Positions 39,301 to 50,782 of a stretch of 64,000 nucleotides of DNA are shown one piece after another. The DNA comes from Mortierella sp. BCC40632 (Eukaryota > Mortierellomycota > Mortierellomycetes > Mortierellales > Mortierellaceae). The stretch's first letter is position 1. Every line of letters starts with the position of its first letter. The notes under the pieces were generated by a model. That model saw only the letters and a program-made list of their open reading frames with translations. It did not search any database and was not told where the DNA came from. A program made the translations under genes and the position numbers. Location: contig WAEK01000003.1 in the NCBI GenBank assembly GCA_011634665.1, forward strand, positions 2,388,001 to 2,452,000, written 5' to 3'.

Positions 39301-40936
39301 GGCCTTCCTGGTCGCCGTCGAACAGGTGGTGGTTGAATGTACTGTTCTTGAACCATAGCCGAGTGGTGGTGTGGATTTGCGGGGTATAATCCTACAGGGA
39401 TTTGTTGAGACTCTGGAGCCGAGGCCGCGCTTGGATAGACTCCCACGGGTGAGGTAGCCAAGGCCCCTATCGTAAAGGAATGGGTTGGCGCAAGACTCGC
39501 ATAGGCGGGAAGAGTTGGCGTACTGGGGCCTGCTGAGGTTGAGTGTTTCGAAATAGGGCGCCCCTTTTTGGGGATCTGGGTTTTCAGCACAATACCGCGA
39601 TCTGAGTGCAAGAGCGCTTCCTCACCACGGCTTTCTGGAAAAGATGGTTCCGGGGGAGGAGGGGGTCCTGAAGCAGGAAAGGGGCTTGGTGGGTAAGCGG
39701 GTGCTTTTTTGGTGTATCGACGCTTTGCTTTTCCTCCCTCAGTGGAATCAGATGAAGCAGACCGAGCCATTAGGGAGGGAAGGGGATGTGCTTCCCACGG
39801 ATGAGACACGCCTTGTTGTAGGGCCATGTGGAGTGGTGGTTGGGTGTGTGAATGTGGGACACTCATGTCTGGTCTCGGAATCTGAGCCTTGGGAAAAAGT
39901 GGCCAATGAGACTGATAGGAAGTGGATTCATGGTCGTGTATCTGATTTGGGGAAGGTGCCCTCTGATGGATATGTGGATACGCTGCCGATGATGATACAA
40001 CAGGAGATTGATCAAACTCCAAGCGTAGAGCCAAATCCCCTGGTTCCTGATGATCGTCGGGTTGCAACTCTACATCACCCTGAGTCGACTCTGCTGCAAG
40101 ATGCGACAAAGATAACCTTACGTCGAGCATGTGCGACAACTAGGTGTGGATTTTCAGCTTTCTGTGTGAGTATGAAAACGCTAGAGAGAAAGGGGATATC
40201 TGTGGCACGAATTACTTACGGATCGAAGCTTTTGTCCTGGTCCTGGTCCAGCCCTGAGTCCTTCTTCATCCCCATCAGGGGCAATTGAAGAACTGGATGC
40301 TCTAGAAATGAGGGTAGGTGATGACCTCTGCTTACTCGACAAAGCTGTCCAGGATCCTAAAGACTCTCCTGACTCTTGCCTTCGTGCTCCTACCTCTCTT
40401 TTGAATAGCTCAGTCTCGATTTTGGATGCTGAAGAGGCCACTACTGATTTCTCAGATGGGCTGTCTGGGAGGAATGATGTCGAGCGTGCAAAATCTCCTT
40501 GGGGTGTCAATGCGTGACCAGTTTTGGAGGCAGACCCCAAGACAGATGATGACAACCCCTCCCCAAAGTCTCTGTGGCTTTCCCAACGATTGCTTTCAGA
40601 AACGCTGATTCCAGAATATAGGGCTGTGAGCGCCATGGCTGCCGTCCCATGGCGGTCCTCATCTCGCGAGGATGGGTCATAGCTCCCAACATGATTCAAT
40701 CTGTGGTCCCTGTCCTTGGCACAGTGCTCTTCCTGATCCCTATCAGTGCCGATATCCACTTGACCTATTCGACGTGGCTGTTGCCGCTGTTGAGTGTCTG
40801 TCCAGGACGGTGAGCTCGATATACTATTCCAGTCTGTGACCTGGGAGTGGCTCTCGCTTCGAAAGCTTGCCAGGGGAATGCTGGTGTTTTCCTCATCACT
40901 ACCCTCAGGATTCTCTCTGAACTCAGGATCGACCAT
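36359..40936 (-). CDS. Very long AT-hook nuclear protein
   Basis: Three exons: 40936-40220, 40139-38201 and 37860-36359, with introns of 80 and 340 nt in phases 0 and 1; 1,385 residues. Mostly disordered Ser/Pro/His/Gln sequence. At least four AT-hook-like GRP cores flanked by basic residues are visible: KKGRPISK (about 432), RRRPGRPPL (about 515), RRGRPRE (about 555) and PGRPPKPRV (about 1058). AT-hooks bind the minor groove of A/T-rich DNA, so a chromatin or transcription role is inferred. A Gln/Glu coiled coil follows a basic patch (LKKHEILQQQLQQLQREQEEYEKH, split here as about 970-995). Nuclear-localisation-like clusters include KAKRRYTKK and RARKRV. No catalytic domain recognised. The start at 40936 is the first ATG of a long open frame. 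GA-rich DNA upstream (41570-42130) is CT-rich on its coding strand. Confidence 0.8.
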
Positions 40937-43900
40937 TCAATGGGTGAGAGCGCAAGTCAGGTAGTATTTTGGGCAAGAGAGAAATAGAGAATGAAAAGAG
41001 CTCCTAGGTCTATGTTCCAAAGTGGAGTAATCGAGCACGTTGAGTAAAAAAAGAAAAAGAAAAAGATCACCACACAGATGGTGGCTGTGTTAATGCAAGA
41101 CTGGTGGGAATAAAAGTGAGCGGCAGGATGCAGAGAAAAAGGGTATGGAGTGCGAGAGACGATGCGTTGTAAAGAGGAAGAGAAGATTATGCGAGGTGTG
41201 TTTGTGATGTAGAGATGGGGAGAGAGATCGCGTGCGAGATTAAGCTGCGTCTGAGCAAGAATGCAAACGAGACAGCTCAACGACTAGGCTGCCGAGGAGC
41301 GAATCAATCAGGGCGAAAAAAAAAAAAAAGGCAGCCAACGAACGCGTCTTGATCACCGTGGCTGTGGAGGTTGCACAGAACAGGGCCAATGAAAGTAGCG
41401 GAGTAAATTGAGCGAAACCTGTTGTCTCTTGGCCACAATGATCAGACGCACAATGCTGATTGAGATGAATGGGGATGAGTCCCAATGGTAAATGCAATGG
41501 AGCAACAGCAGTGGTGATTAGGGTCAGCGAGGGGCACGATGACGTGCAGAGAGGAGAAAGAGGAAGGGGAAAGTGAAAGGAGGAGGGGAAGAGAAACGAA
41601 TGGAAAAGAGAGAGGAAAACGAGAAAGAATACGACGAAGGAGAGAGTGAGAAAGAGAGATGAGAAAGGGAAAGGCTGGGATAATAAGAGAAGTTGAAAGG
41701 ATAAACAGAGAGTGTAGGAGACATGAAAAAAAGTACTGCACGTCATGAAAACTTGAGCATGACCATAATGATGGCAAAGAACATACTGGTAGAGTGCGAC
41801 GGACCTTTGGGGTGAACGTCTAAGAGTGGGGATAGCGAATCAAGAAGCGCAGGGAGGATAGGAAAGGGGGGGAGGCGATAGACAGGATGAGAGGAAAAAA
41901 TGAGAGTGAATGTGAGACGAAGGCAAGAACAAGATGGAGTGAAGGAGAGAGCACGTATGGCCAGGGATGGAAGCAAGGTCCAATCCAAGGAACATATCCT
42001 AGTCACTGGACGGAGCAGGCCGCGGTGGGGCTGAGAAAAAAAAAAAAAAAGAGAAAGAGAAAGAGAGAAAGAAAGAGACAGAGAAAGAGAGAGAAAGAAA
42101 GTGAAAGTGAAAGTGAAAGTGAAAGAGAAAGAGACCGAGATCAGGAGCCGCAAACCGCGACAGAGACCAAATGGACATGAAGGAGAGGACTGGAGAAAGG
42201 GAGCCAAGCGTGCGCACGCACACGCACAACTGGGAAAAAAAAAGGGAGACAACGAGGGATTGGTGGGGGGATGGGTGGGGAGGACAACGTCTTTCTCTCT
42301 CTTCTTACCCATCTTCGTTCGCGCTCGTTTCATCCATATTCCTTGCATGATGGCCCTTGTCCGTCGGCACGGCCACAGAGCCTCCCAAAAAAAGATTCCC
42401 CTCCTGTCAGGACAGAACAGAACAGTGCTGCGTACAAACAGCTAGCGCAGGCCTGAAAGCCCGATCACTGCATATTCTCGCCCTCGGCGAGCAAACGGTC
42501 TAGGGGAACAGGCAGGGACGAGGAGTAGGGACGCATGCTTGCTGCGTTTGTTCGGAGAGGACATGCTAGTCTGCAAGCTCTGGTCTCTCTTGCCTGTCTG
42601 GCCACCCAGATCTAGGAAAGAGCCGGCACAGACGAAAGGGGGGGAATGAGGGGACGACGGCACTATGGGCTGTCCAGTGAGACGACAGAAGGCAGCCGTG
42701 ATGTGGAAGAGCTGCAGGAAGAAAGAGGGGAAACGCTGCGCGGACATTGCAGGCAGTATAGTCAAGTTCGCTTCAATAAGGACCGCCAGCACTTCCAGAA
42801 AAATCGAGGGCAAGAACAAAAGAAGAAGAAAAAAAAGAAATGCTGGTACTAAGGGGCCAGGATCACCTGGTTCTGCGACTACTGACAAACATCAAGTGGT
42901 CTTTAGTTGATAATGGCAACAATAAAGCATCAGCGTCAATTTGACGACGGAATAGGCGCCTTAAAAACAAACCCTGCATCTAGAGCGATGGAAAGTCGCG
43001 TGTTTGTCCGTTGGCATCGACGCATCCTTTGAACGTTCAGGTACAAAGATCCAATTCCGACTGTCTTTTATTGCCTAGTTGTCTTGTGCCTGTATTTTTT
43101 TTTTTTTTTTTTTTTTTTTCATCAGCTACTTCTCATTTAACTTCCGCTTCTCTCAATTCCAGCTCAGTTAACTGCTTGCTGATTGACCGCAAGCCATCCT
43201 ATTCGTTATAGTGACCATGACTATAACCTTCTCAATAATAGCTCAGTGGATCATTCTTAATGAGGATGTTCGACTATTCAAATAGACATGCTGCATGGGC
43301 ACCTTTGTTCCTCTCGACATATTTCCCACAACGCTTAGGTACAAAGATACGCCTCATTTCGTTTCGATAATAAAGGGGGAATAGCTTACCCATCATACCA
43401 TTTGGTGTGGTTGCTCAGTTACCTCTTTACTTTTTTTTTTTTTTTTTTTTTTTTTGTCAGCCCAGTGCCTTCTCTGAGTACTTCACGTCTGTCCAACTCT
43501 TGCCCAGTTGAATCTATTGTACAAAACTGTCCAACTCGAAGAGCACTCCGTTTGTCAAGTCATTTCCGAGTGGATGCCCAAAAACCTATTCAGTTTGTTG
43601 CATACCTTCATCTTGTTCGACCATGCACATGCAGACGAAAGGAGAGGAAAAGAGAGGAGAGAAGAAGAGAGAAGAAGAGAGAAGAACAGAGGAGAGGAGA
43701 GGAGAGGAAAAAAAAAAAAAAAAAAAAAACGTGGAAAAGGGGGGAGAGAAAACAGGAGTAGCTTCTCGCTTTTTTTTTCTTCCCCTTCTGATAGAACAGC
43801 CAGTGGGAAAACCGAGTCTGTGGAGCGAGAGGACCAACGAGAAGTGCCCATGCCACCTTAAGGAGTATGAGGCAACAGAACGAAGATCGATCTCTGCCCG

Positions 43901-44490
43901 CACTCAAGCGGTTTGTTGAACCATGTGGTCAAAACTCTTTGGGCAGAGGTCTTACTCCTTACTAGACTAGCCTTGTAGCCCTTTGGTCCTCTGCTAAGTC
44001 ATTGGGTCTCGAGTCTCTCAAGTCAGGGGAAGAGTAAAAAAGAGGGAGATGGGGGTAGGGGACGAAATGGCTAACAGCATGCAACTAAAAGGAGAGTACA
44101 TACCACCGCCAAGGCCGAAAGAACAAAGTTTGCCTACACATGCATCGCTGGCTATTGACTCACAAAGAGGACCCAGGCATCGCCGTCAATGGTTCTTTTT
44201 TTCTCCCAGGTCTGCATGGCATGCATGAACCACTTGAGGTCATTGTTTATGGCTCATCCTTGGAACTCAAGGATGCTGAGGTCCAAATCCGCCACCACAA
44301 GTTGCGCTTTGGCAGTACCCAACTTCATTCCACTAGATGTTGTGTTACCTCTCCAAGGCAAACTCACAATCCGATTTCACTCTGGGAGAATAGGTTGCAG
44401 CCATATTTTATTTACCACCACTGGCTGTTCCCGACACACAGGTCAAGTGGCTCTCTGGTATTTATGCGCAGACAGCAATAAAAAGCAAGC
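40937..44490. other. 3.5 kb intergenic region between divergent genes
   Basis: Upstream regions of the AT-hook gene (minus) and of the hydrophobic-hairpin protein (plus). GA-rich repeats occupy 41570-41720 and 42045-42140; poly-T tracts lie at 43097-43120 and 43431-43455; GA/poly-A DNA at 43640-43730. A possible broken C2-like exon lies at 44210-44456. No other gene is supported. Confidence 0.5.
44210..44456 (+). pseudogene. Possible broken exon resembling a PTEN/tensin-type C2 domain
   Basis: Begins after a clean acceptor (TTCTCCCAG). One frame gives HGMHEPLEVIVYGSSLELKD and IRHHKLRFGST. The next frame continues FIPLDVVLPLQGKLTIRFHSG and SHILFTTTG. Joined, these recall the tensin-type C2 domain, where an LPLQGdlxIRFxH strand is characteristic. 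The switch falls at ACCC (44318-44320); one C fewer would fuse the frames. A possible GTATTT donor follows at about 44457. No phosphatase active site is visible upstream, and the next gene starts 34 bases later with its own ATG. It may be a relic, or an exon of an unrecognised gene carrying a base-call error. Confidence 0.3.
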
Positions 44491-46315
44491 ATGTCAACTC
44501 CCCCTCCCCCCTTCCCCGGCATCACTACCACTACTCAACCACCCACATTCGCTGGAGTCAACACCATGGGAACGTCGGCAGCATCAGATGTCTCTGCTAG
44601 TGACAATATGACCGACAGCACTTTGACCCAAAGATACAAGACTTTCAGAGTAAAACGCAACAACGGAGAAGTCAAAAGGCATGTCAAGTCAGCATCCTCC
44701 CCTTCACTACCTCACAGCAATACTATCTCGAAAGACGACACTATGACGGCACCTGTAGCAACTACTTATGCATCATTCCTTGCAGACCTCATTGCGAAAT
44801 TCAATACCCTCTCGAGTCCCTTCACCTCGTCGACTTCGTCTCCAGTGCTCCATACCTCTTTTCAAGGAATGGAACATGCGGCTCGGGTAGATGTTCGACA
44901 AAAGAAAAAAGTGGTCGCTGCACTCCGGCGAGCAGATCCTGCTAAAGTCAACGAGATTATTGCTATGCTCAAGGCCATGCCTGACCCAACCACTGCTCTA
45001 GTGGGTGCTACCGGTAAAGACTCCAAGAACACGACATCCCCTCCTAAACAAAAGAAATCGGACAAGAAAGATGAGGAAAAAAGACAACAGAGAGAACAAA
45101 AACAAAAAGATCTGGCTGAATGGGAAATGATTGATACCAAATGGTCGTTCGGAACACAAAAGAGTAACGACCAATTGACAGGCACCGTCGCACCCAGGAA
45201 CGAATCTGGGGCGGACTTTTTGGCGAGCCTTTTTACTGCCATTCTCCCGTCTGAATCATCCACAACAACTGTTTCCTCTTCGTCTGCCGCACCGACACAA
45301 GTTTCTAAAGTAGTCGCCTCATCTGGATCTACAGCTTCTACTTCAACAACTGCGGCATCCTCAGCAGCCATTAACTCGCTCTTTTCAACGCTCAAAGGGC
45401 CATCTTCGGCAAATGCCAGACACACAATGGATCGATCCACGGGAGAACAAATCGCCAAAGCAGCTGCTTCCATCCTCGCTGCGGTGGCCATCGCAACTCC
45501 CAAGAGCACGACGGTCGCTAAATCAGAGGACTCTATGAAATCAACCCAGCCCAGTCTTCGAAAACAATCCTCTATGCCCTCTCTCCTTAGTCGGTCATCA
45601 TCGTTGTCCTTGACCACTGAGGCAAACAGCAAACCCAAAGCGACTATCAGGGGCTTTCTTTCAACTACCAAGGTCTCCAAAAATGCCTCGAACAAAGATC
45701 TCGTACCCTTGAATGCGGATTCCAACAATTCCAGTCCCAATTTCCTGGTCTCGACTTTCAACTCTATTACACAGCAACTCTGGGAGTTGCAGTTTAGTCT
45801 TCCCTCGATCTACCGGGTCACAGTGTGTACCTATTGGTGGGGGTTCGAGATATTTGTCCCACACATCTGTATGCTCCGTCTCGAACACGTCTCGAACACG
45901 AGCATGATCTTTCTTGGCTTCCTGGCAAGTGCCGTCAGTGGGATCCCGGGAATGGCAGGGATATTGCCTCTAACAAAGATGATTGCTGCCTGGGTTGGAT
46001 TCCAATGGTCGCTAATAAAGCAGGAGAACCAAGGGAGAGGCGTCATTATCTCGGCCACATGGTAAGGCTTCATCACTTTGTTTTCTTTCTCCATCTCTTG
46101 AAGATGTTCTTGGTTTCTTGAAGAACAAATGAGATGAGGGAAGGAGCGTAGTTCATGAATCCTCATCAATTACTTTTCTGATTTCTTTTAGGGTATTACC
46201 TGTTGCCCTTGCGCCAAGGTCTTGGGATTATGAAGGAGTACTGGACGAGTCTAATACTGAGGTTTTCGAGATGAAAAAGAAGAAGAGCATTCGAGATTTT
46301 CTCAGGCTCAAGTGA
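44491..46315 (+). CDS. Ser/Lys-rich protein with C-terminal hydrophobic hairpin, unknown function
   Basis: Two exons, 44491-46061 and 46192-46315, joined at TG|G of a Trp codon across a 130-nt GTAAGG...TTTTAG intron; 564 residues. I do not recognise the family. The N-terminal 60 percent is disordered with a VKRNNGEVKRH basic patch, an alpha-helical block (QKKKVVAALRRADPAKVNEIIAMLK) and a Lys/Glu/Gln-charged helix (KKSDKKDEEKRQQREQKQKD). An ordered region follows from WEMIDTKWSFG. Near 440-510 come STFNSITQQLWELQFSLPSIY, two Trp-rich segments and a hydrophobic Gly/Ala hairpin (IFLGFLASAVSGIPGMAGILPLT, then MIAAWVGFQW), consistent with a membrane-embedded hairpin. The last 41 residues come from exon 2 and end in a basic KKKKS...RLK tail. 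No signal peptide at the N-terminus. Confidence 0.75.
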
Positions 46316-46524
46316 GGTTGAGCATCCACCATCGCCGCATTCGCAACTATTACCCCCTACCATATACCTATTACATTCAACACCATTAACATATCCTAGC
46401 ATCGAAACCATTCCAGAGCGGACAAAATAGAGTCAAATACAAACAAACAAATAGAAGAATTGGAGAAGGACCTTGGGCATGTCTCTCTCCTCCGCCAACT
46501 CCTCCGCCTCAACCAGAAGCTTTT

Positions 46525-46530
46525 TTATTC
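46525..46530 (-). terminator. AATAAA poly(A) signal of the alpha/beta hydrolase
   Basis: The minus strand reads AATAAA about 32 nt beyond the hydrolase stop codon. Confidence 0.5.
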
Positions 46531-46561
46531 TTTTTTTCTTTTTCTATTTTTCTATTCATTT

Positions 46562-47154
46562 CTATGCCTTCAGTTCAAAGATCCCGTCTTTGCCCATTTC
46601 AGCGAGCTCTTTAATGAACCGACAATATGTCTCTGTCTGTTCGCTTGGCAACGCATGTCCTGAGCCATTGAACACTACCATCTTACAATCGAGTTCACGC
46701 TGAAGATGGAACGAACCAGATGGTCTCACAAAGTTGTCCTCGGTACCTGTGACCACAAGGATAGGAAGTCCAGAATCCCGAATCTTACTCAATTTGGTCG
46801 AGTTGACGTGATGGAAAAGGGCGGCCCACGACTGAGCAATATTGGCATGAAGTGGTTGTTGTGGAATATCTTTAAACCTCTTGGACAAGCCCTATTTTTT
46901 TTAGATGCCAAGAATGGGCGCTTTGGTTAAAACAGATGCTCGCATTTTTTTTTTTTTTTTTTTTGTCCTACAAACATTTTTTTTTTGGGCTGTGTTCCTC
47001 CTTCGACTTACGGCAGCGACTGCTTCGAAATTTGTCTTGTAAGGTGAGTTGGGAGGTGTCTGTTCGAGCCATTCCTAGAGATAATGTTTTCAATTGAGAG
47101 AAAGCCCAAAATGGACAAGATACATGTGTGAATGATCTACCCCTCTCATCTCTT

Positions 47155-47194
<40 letters not shown>

Positions 47195-47982
47195 AGAAAA
47201 GGAAGCTTTTTGAATCACATACCTTGGGATAGAGCGTCTCCGCAACAAGCTTCATGCGCTGCTTTGGATCCTTCATAAGGACGATCTTTGTCAAAAATGA
47301 CACGGTCACAAATTGGGGTGGTGAACGTCCAGCGTTCGTAGAGGTCAAAACTAAAGACGAAAACCGTTTCGGGTCTGCCAGCACTAATTCAAGCGAGATC
47401 ATGCCTCCCATTGAGACACCTGCGACATTGACGTCTGACTTCCAGCCAAGTGCGTCAAGGAGCTCGAGTGTATCCTGAGCCATTTGCGAAGTTCTAGAAT
47501 AGTATGGTGTAGAAATGTGGAGAGAGATTGAGAGTCTCTACTGTTAGAACCGGTTTGACGGTTAAACCATTTGTTCCTGAGAGTGTACCTCTTCCCCTCT
47601 TGGCCCTTACGAGTAGAGACCCTTGGGAGCATCCGAGAAGCCAATGCCTCTGTTGTCAAAAAACACTGTTGTATAATCCGGGTTCTTGGCAAAGTGTTCA
47701 ACCTATCCAAAAGCAAAGATTCGGCTAGAGTTAGTAACAGTGAGCATGATTGTCCAAAAAAAAGGGGGTGAGATGAAGGAACAAGCAAAAAACAAAAGAA
47801 ATCCATACCACCGGGTCCCATGCACTTCCAGGCGAATTAAGACCCATGATTAAGAGAAGCTTCCTTGGTCCGTTGCCAGTCTTCTCATAGTAGAGCTTGA
47901 CCGGGGCCTTACTATCACGCGTAAGGCCGACGGTAACATGGCCTTTCTCATGAGGCACCTTGGGTGATTCAGCGACAGTCAT
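46562..47982 (-). CDS. Alpha/beta-hydrolase fold protein
   Basis: Five exons: 47982-47809, 47702-47611, 47493-47223, 47074-47012 and 46891-46562, phases consistent, 309 residues. A classical alpha/beta hydrolase: an oxyanion-side LLLIMGLNSPGSAWDPVV loop, VFFDNRGIGFSDAP, the nucleophile elbow GVSMGGM with Ser116, the acid in VTGTEDNFV (Asp252) and the base in NGSGHALP (His279). The cap is short. It belongs with the esterase, lactonase and epoxide-hydrolase-like group; the substrate cannot be read from sequence. The start at 47982 follows directly after an acceptor-like TTACAG, so a 5' UTR intron or a short extra N-terminal exon is possible. It is divergent from the MFSD1-like gene, with 707 bases between starts. 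A CT microsatellite (47159-47193) fills the intron between exons 3 and 4 up to its acceptor. Confidence 0.92.
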
Positions 47983-48689
47983 GTGGCCTGTAAGAAGGAA
48001 TGGATTAGGCTGAGAATGAGCAGTAATGGATTGGAAGGCAAAGGCGAATGGGCGCAACGAAGCAGGGAGTAACAGAGAGAGGGTGTGCGTGTGAGAGAGA
48101 GATAGAGAGAGAGATAGGGTGTGTGTGAAAGCGAGAAAGAGAGAGAGAAAAGGAAAGAAGGAGAAAAAGAGAAGAAGAGAAATGAGTGATGTGCAAAGAA
48201 GTGATGATGCATTCACAGAAAGTAAGAGAAGGTCGGGTCGCAAACCGAGACGAAAGCCTCCCCTGCCTGTTACTCGCAAGTCCGCCCGATCGCGGCTAAT
48301 AGTTCATTCGCTGACAAAAGTGAGACTGTTCTTTTGATAACCCTCATCATTGCTCTCACACTCTTGGCACTCTGTGCGAGACTGCATATGCGCGTATCAT
48401 TTCCCCCTTCTCTCTCCTCTCCAGCAACAGTAGCAAAGTTGCTCCGAGAGCCATCTGCAGACCCTCGATCCTGCAGCATCAGAAGCTGGACTCCAGGACG
48501 ACGGGATGTTAGGGTATTCGAGGATTAATGTGCGCAGGACGCCTGGGATCCAAGTTTCTTTCCTTTCATCTTTCCTTCTCTCCTTCCTTCCTTCCTTTTT
48601 TTTTTTTTTTTTTGCAAATCCTCCACTTCCGCTTGTTCCATTCGAGTATTTTTATCTTCCTCCAACCTTCAGTCTTCTAACACAACTAA
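47983..48689. promoter_or_regulatory. Divergent promoter region, hydrolase and MFSD1-like gene
   Basis: 707 bases between two divergent start codons. The half next to the hydrolase is GA-rich on the plus strand (48090-48190); the half next to the transporter is CT/T-rich (48555-48620). Each gene therefore has pyrimidines on its own coding strand upstream. No TATA box is evident. Shared regulation is inference. Confidence 0.45.
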
Positions 48690-50418
48690 ATGGCAAGCGA
48701 CCTGCCTGGGAACAAGACCGAGTTGTCAAGTCGCACTGAACCTAGCGAAGAATCAACCATACAGGACCATGTCTCTGACGCCCTCACTCCTCCTTCTCCA
48801 GCTTCTCCCATCGTCATCCACGGATCTAGAACAGATACGGTTGTCGAGACTACTGATAGAGAAGAAAGTCAGCCGGCTGAGCCAAGATGGGTACGATGGG
48901 CCATTCTAGGATCGGCCTGCTTAGTCATCTTTGGCAACTACTACGCGTTCGACAATCCCGCTGCCCTGAATCAACCACTTCAGGAATACATGGGTCTCTC
49001 CGACAATGATTATGCATATTTTCTTAATCTTCTTTATACTTCATATTCGGTTCCAAATATCATCGCTCCTTGGTTCGGTGGCTATATCACAGACCTCCTC
49101 GGGAACCGCAAGCCTCTTATCGTCCTCTCGATTCTGGTCACCTTTGGACACATGATTGTCTGCCTAGGTCTGGAAAGACGAAACGTGGCAGCTATGATCG
49201 CTGGAAGAGTCGTATTTGGAGCGGCAGAGAGTCTCTCTGTCACGCAATCTACCATCACTGTCAAGTACTTTCGAGGCAAGGAACTCTCCCTGGCGCTGGG
49301 TATCAATCTTTCTGTCAGCCGTCTCGGCAGTGTTCTCAACGACATCGCTACGCCTTATATATGGAAACGCTCCTCAGTTCCTGTTGCTTTCTGGTTTGGA
49401 TTCCTGAGCTGTGTTTTGTCTATGATGATGGCCTTTTTCTTGGCAGCATTGGATTGGCGGTATGGTCGACACTTGGACAGCAGAGTGAATAAGCACCAAT
49501 TTCTGACCAACCTACAAGGACAAAACAATCTGGACCCGCAAACCTCTTCCTCTGAGAGAAGTCTAGACTCGGTGTTAGATGAGGAATTCGCAATAAGGCA
49601 GGAGAAAGGGGTCCAAGGGACACATCCAGAGGATGTAATGGGCATTACAGAGGAATATGGAAAGCTTCCTCAAGGGACATCTCAACCCTGTAAACAGTCT
49701 CCTGGAAGGAGTAGCCGTGAAAGCAGCAGAAATAGTGGACCTATCAAAAGCAGCACGAGTGGCACACATCGGACACTCTGGATGAGGATCATTGAAAAGA
49801 TCCGTCCTCTTGCAGACTTTCCTCTTTCTTTCTGGATCCTCTCCGGCATTGGCTTCCTGGTAGTGGGTGTAATTGTCCCTTTCAACAGCATTCATGCAGG
49901 ATTCCTCCAAATGCGATGGTATCCCGGCGACCCTCAAAAAGGTACAAGTGCAATGTTGTGCATGTTCAACGTACCACTGGGACTTTTAAAACGCATAGGA
50001 GCAACCCCCACCGACTGTTATGCTGACAGTTCTCTATTTTCTTTTTTCGCCTCCTTAATGGCTGAATAGCCTCGACAATCATGACCGCGCCGGACCTTAT
50101 TGCATCCCTAATCGTCTTGCCCGTAGGATGGCTTGTAGACCATTACGGCCAAAGGACATGGGTCTTTCTATTCTGTGCGATGATGCTTGGAGTAAACCAT
50201 TTGATTCTGGGGGTGATCCCAATCCCAACGCCTGTTCCTTGCTTGCTCGCGCTTGGATTCTCGTCAGCCATTGTGGGGATTCTCAGCAGTGTTATTCCAT
50301 TGATTGTGAAGCCTCATCAACTTGCCACTGCCTTGTAAGTGAAGACCCAATGAACACTGTAGAATGATTAAAACGGGATATCTGTGAACCACTCCGAGTC
50401 AATTTTTAATCGTTAGAG

Positions 50419-50464
<46 letters not shown>

Positions 50465-50758
50465 CCATTTCCTTCTTTCTATCCTTTTCTTTCTCTCCAT
50501 ATTCACAGTGGTGTCCAAACCTCGTCGTACAACTTTGCATTTGTAGTGTTTCCAATGATTGTCGCAAGGCTCATGACCATCGACCCGACGGTGTACACCG
50601 ATGTGGAGATCTTCTTTTCGTCATGTGGATTTCTAGGGGTTGTGTTGACATTATGGCTTCGAAGGCGTGACAAGAGCGGAGTACTCGATCAAAGGGAAGT
50701 CATCAAAAGAGAGGACATGGCCATTCGCAATGACACGGCCCACAACAACACCCATTGA
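48690..50758 (+). CDS. MFSD1-like major facilitator transporter
   Basis: Three exons, 48690-49941, 50070-50334 and 50509-50758, phases 1 and 2, 588 residues. About 65 disordered N-terminal residues, then MFS helices beginning WAILGSACLVIFGNYYAFDNPAAL. This with YTSYSVPNIIAPWFGGYITDLLGNRK, the loop 2-3 motif, places it in the MFSD1-like branch. Known MFSD1 is a lysosomal dipeptide exporter in animals; a vacuolar role here is inferred. The central loop is long (about 150 residues between the DWRYGRHLD helix end and PLADFPLSFWIL), Ser/Gln-rich and likely cytosolic. The second half includes DHYGQRTWVFLFCAMML and SSVIPLIVKPHQLATAFG, completed across intron 2. A CT microsatellite (50420-50462) lies in intron 2. 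The C-tail is short and polar. Confidence 0.88.
50420..50462 (+). repeat. (CT)n microsatellite in MFSD1-like intron 2
   Basis: About 21 CT units, 46 bases upstream of the TTCACAG acceptor of the second intron. Confidence 0.95.
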
Positions 50759-50776
50759 AAGGGCACCAGCACCTAG

Positions 50777-50782
50777 AATAAA
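50777..50782 (+). terminator. AATAAA poly(A) signal of the MFSD1-like gene
   Basis: AATAAA on the plus strand 19 nt after the stop codon. Confidence 0.5.

Noticed and set aside
43458..43640. Open stretch with VCQVISEWMPKNLFSLLHTF as a possible RhoGAP-like exon
   Set aside because: Resemblance is very weak, a stop lies just upstream and GA repeats follow; not enough to call.
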